A DNA stretch of 64,000 nucleotides from Modestobacter marinus (GTDB lineage: Bacteria > Actinomycetota > Actinomycetes > Mycobacteriales > Geodermatophilaceae), in assembly GCF_011758655.1 (NCBI RefSeq), contig NZ_JAAMPA010000001.1, forward strand, positions 1,860,001 to 1,924,000, read 5' to 3'. Under the pieces are notes generated by a model. That model was given only the letters and a program-made list of their open reading frames with translations, had not been told where the DNA came from and did no database searches. The translations under genes were made by a program, and so were the position numbers. Shown here piece by piece: positions 9,665 to 18,512 of the stretch. Positions within the stretch are counted from its first letter, which is position 1. Each line of letters opens with the position of its first letter.

Positions 9665-10678
9665 ATGACCCGTGTGAGGGATGTCTCAGCAGGGTCGGGT
9701 AGAGGCGGGCAGGTCTCCGACGGTGAGGAGGTGGCCCGGGTGGCGCGGGTGGACCGCGGCCGGCTCACCGTGCTCACCGCCGAGGGGGAGCGGCGGGTGA
9801 GCTGGGGCGGCGCGCTGCACCTGGGGCCCGGGCCCGCGGTCGGGGACTGGGTCGCGCTCCGCGGGGAGCAGGCGGTGCGGGTGCTGCCGCGGCGCACCGC
9901 CTTCGTCCGCACGGCGGCCGGCCGGGGGTCGGCGGAGCAGGTGGTGGCCGCGAACGTCGACGTGGTGCTCGTGGTCGACGCGCTGGGGGCGCAGGCGCGG
10001 CTGCGGCGGATCGAGCGCTATCTCGCCGTGGCCTGGGCCAGCGGGGCGACGCCGGTCGTCGTCCTCACCAAGGCCGACCTGTGCACGGACGTGCCGGCCG
10101 CGGTGGCGCAGGTCGCCGAGGACGCCGTCGGCGTCGAGGTCCTGCCGGTCAGCGCGGTCACCGGCAGCGGGCTGGCCGCCGTCCGGGCGCTCGTCCCGGC
10201 CGGGTGCACCGCGGCCATGGTCGGCCCCTCCGGCGTCGGCAAGTCCAGCCTCGTCAACGCCCTGACCGGCCGGCCGGTGGCCGCGGTCGCCGGCATCCGC
10301 GCCGACGGTCGGGGCCGGCACACCACCACGGCGCGGGAGCTGCACCTGCTCCCCGGCGGGGGACTGCTGATCGACACCCCCGGGATGCGCGAGCTGGCGC
10401 TGGCCGACGGCGAGGGGCTGTCGGCGACCTACGCCGACGTGGCCGACTGGGCGGCCGGGTGCCGCTTCCGGGACTGCGCCCACCGCACCGAGCCCGGCTG
10501 CGCGGTGGCGGCCGCGATCGACCGCGGCGACCTGGACCCGGCGCGCTTCCTCGCCTGGCGCAAGCTGCAGGCCGAGGCGCACCGGCAGGAGCTGCGCGCC
10601 GACGCCCGGCTCCGCGCGGCGGAGTCGGCCCGGCTGCGGGCGCTGCACCGGCAGTTCCGCGCCCGGCCCGACCGGTGA
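9665..10678 (+). CDS. rsgA: ribosome small-subunit-dependent GTPase A
   Basis: 337 residues. The circularly permuted GTPase order is visible: TKADL (G4) precedes GPSGVGKSSL (G1) and DTPGM (G3). The C-terminal zinc knuckle is CRFRDCAHRTEPGC. An OB-fold region occupies the first ~85 residues. RsgA matures 30S subunits. The ATG follows GGAGA with a 5-nt gap. It stands alone, followed by a palindrome before purD. Confidence 0.95.
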   Translation: MTRVRDVSAGSGRGGQVSDGEEVARVARVDRGRLTVLTAEGERRVSWGGALHLGPGPAVGDWVALRGEQAVRVLPRRTAFVRTAAGRGSAEQVVAANVDVVLVVDALGAQARLRRIERYLAVAWASGATPVVVLTKADLCTDVPAAVAQVAEDAVGVEVLPVSAVTGSGLAAVRALVPAGCTAAMVGPSGVGKSSLVNALTGRPVAAVAGIRADGRGRHTTTARELHLLPGGGLLIDTPGMRELALADGEGLSATYADVADWAAGCRFRDCAHRTEPGCAVAAAIDRGDLDPARFLAWRKLQAEAHRQELRADARLRAAESARLRALHRQFRARPDR

Positions 10679-10686
10679 CCGCCCCA

Positions 10687-10710
10687 CCACCGAAATGGCC
10701 ATTTTGGTGG
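10687..10710. repeat. palindrome centred on ATGGCCAT between rsgA and purD
   Basis: A 24-bp near-perfect palindrome with arms CCACCGAAATGG and CCATTTTGGTGG (one G-T wobble pair). The same core recurs as a longer perfect palindrome at 34068-34105. It could form a strong hairpin 8 nt after rsgA, but has no T-tract. Confidence 0.7.
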
Positions 10711-10725
10711 CGGGAGGGCGGTGGG

Positions 10726-10731
10726 TAGGTT
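10726..10731 (+). promoter_or_regulatory. -10 element TAGGTT for leaderless purD
   Basis: TAGGTT ends 6 nt before the purD GTG and no Shine-Dalgarno sequence is present. This spacing matches the TANNNT leaderless architecture common in actinobacteria, so transcription probably starts at the GTG. Confidence 0.55.
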
Positions 10732-10737
10732 CGCCCG

Positions 10738-11994
10738 GTGCGCGTCCTCGTGATCGGTTCCGGTGCCCGGGAGCACGCCCTGTGCGTGGCTCTGCAGTCC
10801 GACCCCGCCGTCACGGCGCTGGCCTGCGCGCCGGGGAACGCCGGCACGGTCACCCTGGCCCAGGCCTTCCCGCTGGACGCCGCCGACCCGGTCGCGGTCA
10901 GCGCCCTCGCCGTCGAGTGGCAGGCCGACCTGGTGGTTGTCGGCCCGGAGGTGCCCCTGGTCGCCGGTGCCGCCGACGCCGTGCGCGAGGCGGGGATCGC
11001 CTGCTTCGGCCCCTCGGCCCAGGCCGCGCAGATCGAGGGCTCCAAGGCCTTCGCCAAGCACGTGATGGTCGCCGCCGGCGTCCCGACGGCGCAGTTCTGG
11101 GCCGTCGGCGGCGCAGCCGAGCTGGAGACCGCGCTCGACGAGGCCGGCGCCCCCTACGTCGTCAAGGACGACGGTCTGGCGGCCGGCAAGGGCGTGCTGG
11201 TCACCACCGACCGCGCGGCGGCCGTCGCGCACGGGCACGCCGTGCTGGACGCCGGGCACTCGGTGGTCATCGAGGAGTTCCTCGACGGCCCGGAGGTGTC
11301 GCTGTTCGCGCTGTCCGACGGGACGACGGTGGTGCCGCTGCTGCCCGCCCAGGACCACAAGCGCCGGGACGACGGCGACGGCGGCCCCAACACCGGCGGC
11401 ATGGGCGCCTACGCCCCGCTGCCCTGGGCGCCCGAGGGACTGGTCGAGGAGGTCCGCGCGACCGTCCTGCAGCCCACGATCGACGAGATGGCCCGCCGCG
11501 GCGAGCCGTTCAGCGGCCTGCTCTACGCCGGGCTCGCGCTGACCTCGCGCGGCGTCCGGGTGGTCGAGTTCAACGCCCGGTTCGGCGACCCGGAGACCCA
11601 GGTCGTGCTGCCGCTGCTGGAGACCCCGCTCGCCGGGCTGCTGCACGCCGCGGCCACCGGGACGCTGGCCGAGCAGCCGCCACTGCGCTGGCGGGACGGC
11701 GCGGCGGTCACCGTCGTCGTCGCGGCCTCGGGCTACCCGGAGCGGCCGCGGCTGGGTGACCCGGTCACCGGCGCCGACGGCGAGGGCGTGCTGCACGCCG
11801 GCACGGCGCTGGGCGCCGACGGACTCGTGCACTCCGCGGGGGGACGGGTGCTCGCGGTCACCGCGGTCGGCGACGACCTGGCCGCGGCCCGGCAGACCGT
11901 CTACGAGCGGCTGGCGGCCGTCCGGCTGGCCGGCGCGCACTGGCGCACCGACATCGCCCTGGCCGCCGTCGAGGGGCGCATCACCGCCCCCTGA
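10738..11994 (+). CDS. purD: phosphoribosylamine-glycine ligase
   Basis: 418 residues, GARS. N-terminal GSGAREHAL is the family signature. The ATP-grasp region shows [11 protein letters not shown] and a central [12 protein letters not shown] block, and RFGDPETQ carries the metal-binding acidic residues. It joins glycine to phosphoribosylamine in step two of purine synthesis. Start is GTG with a leaderless-type -10 element. Ends 28 bp before the convergent AI-2E gene. Confidence 0.96.
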   Translation: MRVLVIGSGAREHALCVALQSDPAVTALACAPGNAGTVTLAQAFPLDAADPVAVSALAVEWQADLVVVGPEVPLVAGAADAVREAGIACFGPSAQAAQIEGSKAFAKHVMVAAGVPTAQFWAVGGAAELETALDEAGAPYVVKDDGLAAGKGVLVTTDRAAAVAHGHAVLDAGHSVVIEEFLDGPEVSLFALSDGTTVVPLLPAQDHKRRDDGDGGPNTGGMGAYAPLPWAPEGLVEEVRATVLQPTIDEMARRGEPFSGLLYAGLALTSRGVRVVEFNARFGDPETQVVLPLLETPLAGLLHAAATGTLAEQPPLRWRDGAAVTVVVAASGYPERPRLGDPVTGADGEGVLHAGTALGADGLVHSAGGRVLAVTAVGDDLAAARQTVYERLAAVRLAGAHWRTDIALAAVEGRITAP

Positions 11995-12014
11995 GGCCCC
12001 GGGTGGGGCAGGAC

Positions 12015-12033
12015 CGGCCGGCTCAGCCGGCCG
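12015..12033. terminator. hairpin between convergent purD and AI-2E transporter gene
   Basis: Arms CGGCCGGC and GCCGGCCG with a TCA loop; the loop is the stop codon of the minus-strand gene. It is placed to act on both convergent transcripts. No T-tract follows. Confidence 0.45.
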
Positions 12034-13450
12034 CGACCATCCGGCGGGCTCGGCGGGTGTCGGGTCGGGGCGGCCGGGGGCCCTCGTTCCGCCGGGACAG
12101 GTAGGTGCCCGCCACGTTGCCGCAGGCGATGACCGGGACGGCGATGAGCGCGCCGAAGACCCCGCCGATCAGCAGCCCGGCGGCGATGCCCAGGACGACG
12201 GCCAGCGGGTGCACCGAGACCGCGCGGCCCAGCAGCAGCGGCTGCAGCACGTGGCTCTCCAGCTGCATGATCAGCACGATGATCCCCAGGGCGATCAGCG
12301 CCCGGACCGGTCCGACGGCGACCAGGGTGACCAGCACCGACACCGTGCCGGCCAGGAACGACCCGATGATCGGGATGAAGGCGCCGAGGAAGACCAGTGC
12401 GGCCAGCGGCACGACCAGCGGCGTCCCGAGGAAGACCAGGCCGATGCCGATGAAGACGGCGTCGAAGGCGGCGACCCCCACGGTCGCCCGCACGTAGGAG
12501 ATCAGCGTCCGCCACGAGCGGCGGGCCGCCTCGTCCAGGTAGCCCTGCGAGTCCACCGGGGCCAGCCCGACCACCCACAGCCAGATCTGCCGGCCGTCCA
12601 TCAGGAAGAAGAAGAGGACGAACAGGGTCAGCAGGGCGCCGGTGAGCACCTCGCCCACGGTCGCGGCGGTGGTCAGCGCGCCGGAGGTCAGCACGTCCCG
12701 GTTGTCCGCGATGGTCTGGCTCGCGTTCTCCAGCGCGTCGGTGATCTGCCCGTCGGTGACCGGGAAGGTGCGGGTCGCGAAGTCCTGGATCTGGGTGAGG
12801 CCCTCGTCGACCTGCGACACCAGGTCGGCGTAGCCGGCGGCGAACTCCTCCACCACCAGGGTGACGATCCCGGCGACCACGCCCACGCCGACGACGAGCA
12901 TGGTCAGCGCGGCCAGCGAGGTCGGCCAGCCGCTGCGCCGCAGCATCGCGGCGCCGGGCTGCAGCAGCGCGGCGAGCAGCAGCGCCACGATGACCGGCAC
13001 GATGACGACGGCGACGTAGCCGGCGGCCCGCAGCAGCAGGTAGAGCGCGACCACGACGGCCACCGCCCGCCAGGACCAGGCCGCGGCGACCCGCAGCCCG
13101 TAGGGCACCTCCCGCTCGGCGGGCCCGGGAGCGGCGGCCGGGGCCAGCAGGCTGCCCCGGCGGCGGTCCCGGTCGGGCGCCGGCGGGGGACCGGCCGGTG
13201 CCGGGGGGCCACCGATCCCGCCGGGGGCGTCGACGTCCCCGGCGGCGGGGTGGGGGACGCCGGGAGCTGGGTGGCCGTGGGCGGGGTGGGGCTCGCCGGG
13301 GTGCGGCTCCTCGACGTGGTCGACGACCGCCCGGCTGCCGTCCTCCAGGACCAGCACGGTGCCGTCGGGCCAGCCGTGCGGATCGTGCTCGGCCGCTGCC
13401 CGGATGCGCTCCCGCGCCCGGTCGACCACGCGCCTGGCGCCCTGCAACAT
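12023..13450 (-). CDS. AI-2E family transporter
   Basis: 475 residues. A ~120-residue proline-rich cytosolic N-terminus is followed by about eight transmembrane segments typical of the AI-2E (TqsA/YdiK, DUF20) family, including the diagnostic VFLGAFIPIIGSFLAG and FFFLMDGRQ segments. GGAGG lies 5 nt before the ATG. Members export signals or ions; many are of unknown substrate and AI-2 transport should not be assumed. The proline/histidine-rich N-terminal extension (HPGEPHPAHGHPAPG) is unusual. Confidence 0.85.
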   Translation of the reverse strand: MLQGARRVVDRARERIRAAAEHDPHGWPDGTVLVLEDGSRAVVDHVEEPHPGEPHPAHGHPAPGVPHPAAGDVDAPGGIGGPPAPAGPPPAPDRDRRRGSLLAPAAAPGPAEREVPYGLRVAAAWSWRAVAVVVALYLLLRAAGYVAVVIVPVIVALLLAALLQPGAAMLRRSGWPTSLAALTMLVVGVGVVAGIVTLVVEEFAAGYADLVSQVDEGLTQIQDFATRTFPVTDGQITDALENASQTIADNRDVLTSGALTTAATVGEVLTGALLTLFVLFFFLMDGRQIWLWVVGLAPVDSQGYLDEAARRSWRTLISYVRATVGVAAFDAVFIGIGLVFLGTPLVVPLAALVFLGAFIPIIGSFLAGTVSVLVTLVAVGPVRALIALGIIVLIMQLESHVLQPLLLGRAVSVHPLAVVLGIAAGLLIGGVFGALIAVPVIACGNVAGTYLSRRNEGPRPPRPDTRRARRMVAAG

Positions 13451-13542
13451 CCGGTCCTCCGAGCTGATGGCGGCCCGCTCCCAGCGGTGCGAGAGGATGA
13501 GGCCGTGGTGCGACGAGCAGACCGGTCCGAAGCGGTGCCCGC

Positions 13543-14850
13543 ATGATCGACAGGTACACCCTGCCCGAGATGGGCCGGGTCTGGAGTGACCAGCACAAGT
13601 ACGACCTGTGGTGCCGGGTCGAGACGCTGGTGCTCGAGGCGCACGCGGCCGCCGGGCGGGTGCCCGCCGACGTCGTCGAGCCGGTGCGCAACGCGCCGCC
13701 GCCCACCCCCGAGCGGGTCGCGGAGATCGAGGAGACGACGCAGCACGACGTCATCGCCTTCCTCACCGCCTGGGCCGACAACACCGAGCCGCGCTCGGCC
13801 GCGGCCTACGTGCACCACGGCATGACCTCCTCGGACCTGCTGGACACCGCGCTCGCGGTGCAGCTCACCGACGCCACCGACGTGCTGCTGGCCAAGGCCG
13901 ACCGCCTGGTGGTCGCGCTGCGCGACCACGGGCTCGCCCACCGGGACACGATCAAGGTGGGGCGCACGCACGGGGTGCACGCCGAGCCCGACGTCTGGGG
14001 CCACCGGGTCGCCGACCTGGCCTTCGCGATGGCCCGGTCCCGGGACCGGCTGCGCCGCGCCCGCGCCGCCGTCGGCGTGGTGGCGATCTCCGGTGCCGTC
14101 GGCACGTACTCCCTGATCGACCCCTCGGTCGAGGTCGCCGTGGCCGAGGCGCTGGACCTGCGTGCCGCCGACGCGTCCACCCAGGTGGTGCTGCGGGACG
14201 GGATCAGCGAGTGGGTGTCGGCACTGGGCATCATCGCCACCGTCTGCGAGGCGATCGCCCTGGAGGTGCGGCACGGCCAGCGCACCGAGGTGCGGGAGCT
14301 GTCGGAGGCGTTCGGCGCGGGCCAGAAGGGCTCGTCCGCCATGCCGCACAAGAAGAACCCGATCCGCTCCGAGCGGATCGCCGGGCTGGCCCGGGTGGTG
14401 CGCGCGGCGATCGTCCCGGTCATGGAGGGCATCCCGCTGTGGCACGAGCGGGACATCTCGCACTCCTCCACCGAGCGGGTCTTCCTGCCCGACGCGGCGA
14501 TCACCACCGACTACCTGCTGGACCTGACCGCGGGCCTGGTGGAGAACCTGGTCGTGGACGCCGACCGGATGCGGGCCAACCTCGAGTCCACCGGCGGGCT
14601 GATCTACACCTCCTCGGTCCTGCTGGAGCTGGTCGAGGGCGGGATGAGCCGCGAGCAGTCCTACGCGCTGGTGCAGTCCGCGGCCATGCGCACCTGGTCC
14701 GACGGCACCCCGTTCCGGCAGACCCTGCGGGAGCGTGCGACCGAGGACGGCGTGACGCTCGACGAGGCCCGGCTGGACGAGATCTGCCGCCCCGAGCAGT
14801 ACGTGGCCAACCTGGGCCCGCTGTTCGACCGGCTGGCCGCGCTCTCGTGA
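13543..14850 (+). CDS. purB: adenylosuccinate lyase
   Basis: 435 residues. Superfamily signature SSAMPHKKNP near residue 265, GRTHGVHAEP and HHGMTSSDL mark the active-site regions. It removes fumarate from SAICAR and adenylosuccinate. The ATG has no clear ribosome site. Its TGA overlaps the GTG of purC by 4 bp (GTGA), so the two are coupled. Confidence 0.96.
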   Translation: MIDRYTLPEMGRVWSDQHKYDLWCRVETLVLEAHAAAGRVPADVVEPVRNAPPPTPERVAEIEETTQHDVIAFLTAWADNTEPRSAAAYVHHGMTSSDLLDTALAVQLTDATDVLLAKADRLVVALRDHGLAHRDTIKVGRTHGVHAEPDVWGHRVADLAFAMARSRDRLRRARAAVGVVAISGAVGTYSLIDPSVEVAVAEALDLRAADASTQVVLRDGISEWVSALGIIATVCEAIALEVRHGQRTEVRELSEAFGAGQKGSSAMPHKKNPIRSERIAGLARVVRAAIVPVMEGIPLWHERDISHSSTERVFLPDAAITTDYLLDLTAGLVENLVVDADRMRANLESTGGLIYTSSVLLELVEGGMSREQSYALVQSAAMRTWSDGTPFRQTLRERATEDGVTLDEARLDEICRPEQYVANLGPLFDRLAALS

Positions 14851-15725
14851 CCCTCCCCTTCGACCTCGTCGCCCGGGGCAAGGTCCGCGAGGTCTACGCG
14901 GTCGGCGACGACCGGCTGCTGCTGGTCGCCAGCGACCGGGTCTCCGCCTACGACTCCGTGCTCCCCACCCTGATCCCGGACAAGGGCCGGGTGCTCACCG
15001 CGCTGTCGGTGTGGTGGTTCGAGCAGCTGGCGCCGGTGCTGGCCGAGCACGGCGCGGAGCACCACCTGCTGGCCGCCGGCGACGAGCTGCTCGCCTCCGG
15101 TGTGCCGGCCGAGCTGGCCGGCCGGTCGATGCTGGTCCGCCGGCTGGAGATGCTGCCGGTGGAGTGCGTGGCCCGGGGCTTCCTGTCCGGGTCCGGCACG
15201 GTCGAGTACCAGCGGACCGGCGCGATCGTCGACGTCCCGCTCCCGGCCGGGCTGGTCGAGGGCTCCCGGCTGCCCGAGCCGGTGTTCACCCCCTCGACGA
15301 AGGCCGAGGTGGGCGAGCACGACGAGGCGATCGGCTTCGCCCAGGTGGTCGAGGCCGTCGGTGCCGACCGGGCCGAGGCGCTGCGGTCGCTCACCCTGGC
15401 GCTCTACCGCCGGGGCGCCGAGATCGCCGAGCAGGCCGGGATCGTGCTGGCCGACACCAAGTTCGAGTTCGGCACGGCCGCGGACCGGCTCGTGCTGGCC
15501 GACGAGGTGCTGACCCCGGACTCGTCACGGTTCTGGCCGGCCATGACCTGGTCTCCGGGCGCGCCGCAGCCCTCCTTCGACAAGCAGTACGTCCGGGACT
15601 GGCTGACCACGTCCGGCTGGGACCGGGTCTCCCCGCCCCCGGAGCTTCCCGAGGACGTCGTCGCCGCCACCCGCGACCGCTACGTGAAGGCCTACGAGCA
15701 GCTCACCGGCCTGCCCTGGCGCTGA
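14847..15725 (+). CDS. purC: phosphoribosylaminoimidazole-succinocarboxamide synthase
   Basis: 292 residues. SAICAR synthetase signatures: GKVREVY near the N-terminus, LVASDRVSAYD, LPVECVARGFLSGSG, and LADTKFEFG. It ligates aspartate to CAIR with ATP; its product is the substrate of the coupled purB gene. GTG start inside the purB stop. Ends 16 bp before a convergent PilZ gene. Confidence 0.96.
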   Translation: MTLPFDLVARGKVREVYAVGDDRLLLVASDRVSAYDSVLPTLIPDKGRVLTALSVWWFEQLAPVLAEHGAEHHLLAAGDELLASGVPAELAGRSMLVRRLEMLPVECVARGFLSGSGTVEYQRTGAIVDVPLPAGLVEGSRLPEPVFTPSTKAEVGEHDEAIGFAQVVEAVGADRAEALRSLTLALYRRGAEIAEQAGIVLADTKFEFGTAADRLVLADEVLTPDSSRFWPAMTWSPGAPQPSFDKQYVRDWLTTSGWDRVSPPPELPEDVVAATRDRYVKAYEQLTGLPWR

Positions 15726-15741
15726 CCGGGCCGGTCGCGGC

Positions 15742-16407
15742 TCAGACCAGCCCGCGCCGGCGGAGGTCGCGGAGCCCGGCGAAGACCGTGGCCCGGATCC
15801 GGTCCTCCACCCGTTCGGGCAACCCGACGAAGCGGGCGGAGACCTCGTGGTGGTCGTCCGTGCGCTGGTGACGGCGGATGACCTCGACCTTGGCGCCGAA
15901 CTGTCCGGTGTCGAGCTCGACGACCACGTCGACCACGTCCCCGACCTGCCAGTCACCTCCCGGGCGCCGGCTCTCCGCACCCGTCGGTGACCCGGGGAAG
16001 ACGGCCCGGAAGCCGCCCTCGCTGACGTCCACGGTGGTGCCGCTCAGCGTGGTCGAGCCCACGGTGGCCCGCACGGCCAGGGAGAGCGGGGCGCGGACCG
16101 CGGCACGGCGCTGGCCGCGGGCGGCCGGTCCGGTCGGGCGCAGCCGCCAGCAGCCGCCCTCGCTGGCGACGAGTTCGGCCGGCAGGGACCGGAGCTCGGT
16201 GGGGCCCCGCCACACCAGCTCGACGCGCTGGCCGGGCTCCAACCGCACCCGCCGCTGGGACCGGTCCTGTCCGGCGGTGACCACCAGCTCGCGGCCCTCC
16301 ACCCGCTCCACCCAGCTGATCAGGGCCTCGCCGCGGTCGGCGACGAGCAGGTCCACGATCCCCCGTTCCTCGGGGTGGTCGGTACCGGGCACGGTGCTGG
16401 TGGTCAT
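15742..16407 (-). CDS. PilZ domain protein (paralogue 1)
   Basis: 221 residues. An N-terminal YcgR-like flavodoxin-free beta domain (about 1-95) precedes a PilZ domain with QRRAAVRAPL (RxxxR) and DVSEGG (DxSxxG), the c-di-GMP contact motifs. It would act as a cytosolic c-di-GMP receptor; the partner is unknown. GAGGAG lies 6 nt upstream of the ATG. A paralogue of identical length is at 16663-17328 in the same orientation. Confidence 0.8.
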   Translation of the reverse strand: MTTSTVPGTDHPEERGIVDLLVADRGEALISWVERVEGRELVVTAGQDRSQRRVRLEPGQRVELVWRGPTELRSLPAELVASEGGCWRLRPTGPAARGQRRAAVRAPLSLAVRATVGSTTLSGTTVDVSEGGFRAVFPGSPTGAESRRPGGDWQVGDVVDVVVELDTGQFGAKVEVIRRHQRTDDHHEVSARFVGLPERVEDRIRATVFAGLRDLRRRGLV

Positions 16408-16662
16408 CCGGCGCTCCTCGGGCGTGCCGCGAACCGGACCGGGGAGCGTCGCGCGGCGGACGCTCGACCCGGCGGGCCGACAGGCGTCGGCGACAGGTAT
16501 AGCGGCACCGCCTCGGCCGATATGTCATGCGACCACCGGCGTGTCGCAACCCGCCGGGAGCGGATCGCCGTGGTGGGAACGATCCCTGGGGCGCCTGCTC
16601 GGCGCGCTCCCGGTGGCCCTCGACGTCGTCCGGAGCCGGAGGTCCCGGGGGTCCGGGCGCAG

Positions 16663-17328
16663 CTAGTAGAGCGCGGAGAGGCCGCGGGCGCGGGCGTGGC
16701 GCAGCGCGGTGAAGACGTGCGAACGGATCAGGTCGGCGGCCGGGTCGGGCAGGTCGACGAAGCGCAGCGACCACTCGTGCAGGTTGTCCTGCCGGGGCCG
16801 GCGGCGGACCAGCGCGACCTCGGTGACGAGCTCGTCGGACCACAGGTCGAGCGAGAGCACCAGCGGCTGTCCCCGCTTCGGGAACGGGACGCTGACGCCC
16901 AGGTCGCCGTGCGGGCGGAAGACGGCGAGCAGCCCGCCCTCGCTGAGGTCGAGGGTGCTCCCGGTCAGGGTCGCCCGGTCCCAGGAGAGGGTCACCGACA
17001 GCCCGAGGGGGGCGCGGACGGCGTCGCGGCGCTGGAGCCTGCTGGCCGGGCCGGTGACCCTGACCTTCCACAGGCCGTCGCCGGCGAGCGCGACCGCGTC
17101 GGCAGGGACGGACCGGAGCCCGTCGTCGGCCTGCCAGGACAGCTCGAGCACGTCGCGCTCGACGAAGGGGATCGCCTCCCCGACCGCGTTGCGCGGTGCG
17201 CTGAGGTAGAGGTACGACTCGCCCTCCCGGCGGACCCGCGCGGTGAGCGGGTCGTCCTGCCCGAGCGGGAGGACGCCGAGCGCGGTGGCGGCGGCCGGGT
17301 GGTCCACGTTCGGCACTCCCGCGACCAT
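16663..17328 (-). CDS. PilZ domain protein (paralogue 2)
   Basis: 221 residues from the ATG at 17328, which has GGAGGAG 7 nt upstream; an earlier in-frame ATG lacks one. QRRDAVRAPL and DLSEGG give the complete c-di-GMP motifs of a PilZ domain, after a ~105-residue YcgR-N-like region. It is paralogous along its whole length to the next gene downstream, separated by 255 bp with no other gene. Divergent from purS. Confidence 0.8.
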   Translation of the reverse strand: MVAGVPNVDHPAAATALGVLPLGQDDPLTARVRREGESYLYLSAPRNAVGEAIPFVERDVLELSWQADDGLRSVPADAVALAGDGLWKVRVTGPASRLQRRDAVRAPLGLSVTLSWDRATLTGSTLDLSEGGLLAVFRPHGDLGVSVPFPKRGQPLVLSLDLWSDELVTEVALVRRRPRQDNLHEWSLRFVDLPDPAADLIRSHVFTALRHARARGLSALY

Positions 17329-17536
17329 CCCGAGCTCCTCCGTCCGCCCTGCCGACCGCCCGGTGGCGATCGCGTCCGGGCCCATCATCTGCGGACGGGG
17401 CGGGTCGTCCAGCGCAACGGTGCAGGTCGGTGACCCGTTGGGATGAGCGCAGGTCGGTGGACCCTGGTCAACGGGAATCGGTTGTGCACGACCGGTCCCT
17501 CGACCGGCGTGGTGTCGGCGCCGATCGCCCAGCCGG

Positions 17537-17542
17537 TACCCT
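17537..17542 (+). promoter_or_regulatory. -10 element TACCCT for leaderless purS
   Basis: TACCCT is followed by exactly 7 nt and then the purS GTG. No ribosome site lies upstream. This fits transcription starting at the start codon. Confidence 0.55.
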
Positions 17543-17549
17543 CAGCGGC

Positions 17550-17798
17550 GTGTCCCAGGTGGTCGTCGACGTCGTCCTGAAGCCAGAGATCTCCGATCCC
17601 CAGGGGCAGGCGGTGCTCGGCGCCCTCGGGCGCCTCGGCCACACCGGCGTGCGCAGCGTCCGCCAGGGGAAGCACTTCGTGCTCGAGGTCGACGGCGACC
17701 CCGACGAGGCCGAGCTGCGCCAGATCGCCGAGACGCTGCTGGCCAACCCCGTCATCGAGGACGTCGAACTGCACCTCCCCGCTCGCACCGCCGACTAG
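17550..17798 (+). CDS. purS: phosphoribosylformylglycinamidine synthase subunit PurS
   Basis: 82 residues, GTG start. The small dimeric PurS subunit bridges PurQ and PurL in FGAM synthase. DPQGQAVLGALGRLGH and FVLEVDG are typical. It opens the purS-purQ-purL operon; the gap to purQ is 42 bp. Confidence 0.95.
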   Translation: MSQVVVDVVLKPEISDPQGQAVLGALGRLGHTGVRSVRQGKHFVLEVDGDPDEAELRQIAETLLANPVIEDVELHLPARTAD

Positions 17799-17840
17799 GC
17801 CGGACGCCGTCCTGGCCGCACCACCACGGAGAGAAGAACA

Positions 17841-18512
17841 GTGCGCATCGGTGTCATCACCTTCCCGGGCTCCCTGGACGACGTCGACGCCGCACGCGCC
17901 GTGCGGCTGGCCGGCGCCGAGCCCGTCTCCCTCTGGCACGGCGACCACGACCTGAAGGACGTCGACGCCGTCGTCCTGCCCGGTGGGTTCTCCTACGGCG
18001 ACTACCTGCGCGCCGGGGCCATCGCCGCGCGCTCGCCGCTCATGGCCGACGTCGTGGCCGCGGCGCACGGCGGTCTGCCGGTGCTCGGCATCTGCAACGG
18101 CTTCCAGGTGCTGTGCGAGGCCGGGCTGCTGCCCGGGGCGCTGACCCGCAACAGCCACCTGCACTTCCGCAACCGTGACCAGGGGCTGCTGGTCGAGCGG
18201 GCCGACACCGCGTGGACGACGTCGTTCACCCAGGGGCAGCGGATCGTCGTCCCGGTGAAGAACGGTGAGGGTCGCTACGTGGCCGCACCCGCCGACCTGG
18301 ACCGGCTCGAGGGCGAGGGTCGGGTGGTGGTGCGCTACGTCGGGGGCAACCCGAACGGCAGCTCCCGCGACATCGCCGGCGTCACCAGCGCCGACGGCCG
18401 GGTGGTCGGGCTGATGCCGCACCCGGAGCACGCGGTCGAGAGCCTGACCGGCCCGAGCACCGACGGCCTGGGCTTCTTCACCTCCGTGCTGACCGCGCTG
18501 GTCGCCGCGTGA
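17841..18512 (+). CDS. purQ: phosphoribosylformylglycinamidine synthase subunit PurQ
   Basis: 223 residues. Class I glutamine amidotransferase: [11 protein letters not shown], nucleophile in GICNGFQ, and HPEH near the C-terminus. It supplies ammonia from glutamine to PurL. GTG start with GAGAAG upstream. Its stop overlaps the purL GTG by 4 bp. Confidence 0.96.
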   Translation: MRIGVITFPGSLDDVDAARAVRLAGAEPVSLWHGDHDLKDVDAVVLPGGFSYGDYLRAGAIAARSPLMADVVAAAHGGLPVLGICNGFQVLCEAGLLPGALTRNSHLHFRNRDQGLLVERADTAWTTSFTQGQRIVVPVKNGEGRYVAAPADLDRLEGEGRVVVRYVGGNPNGSSRDIAGVTSADGRVVGLMPHPEHAVESLTGPSTDGLGFFTSVLTALVAA

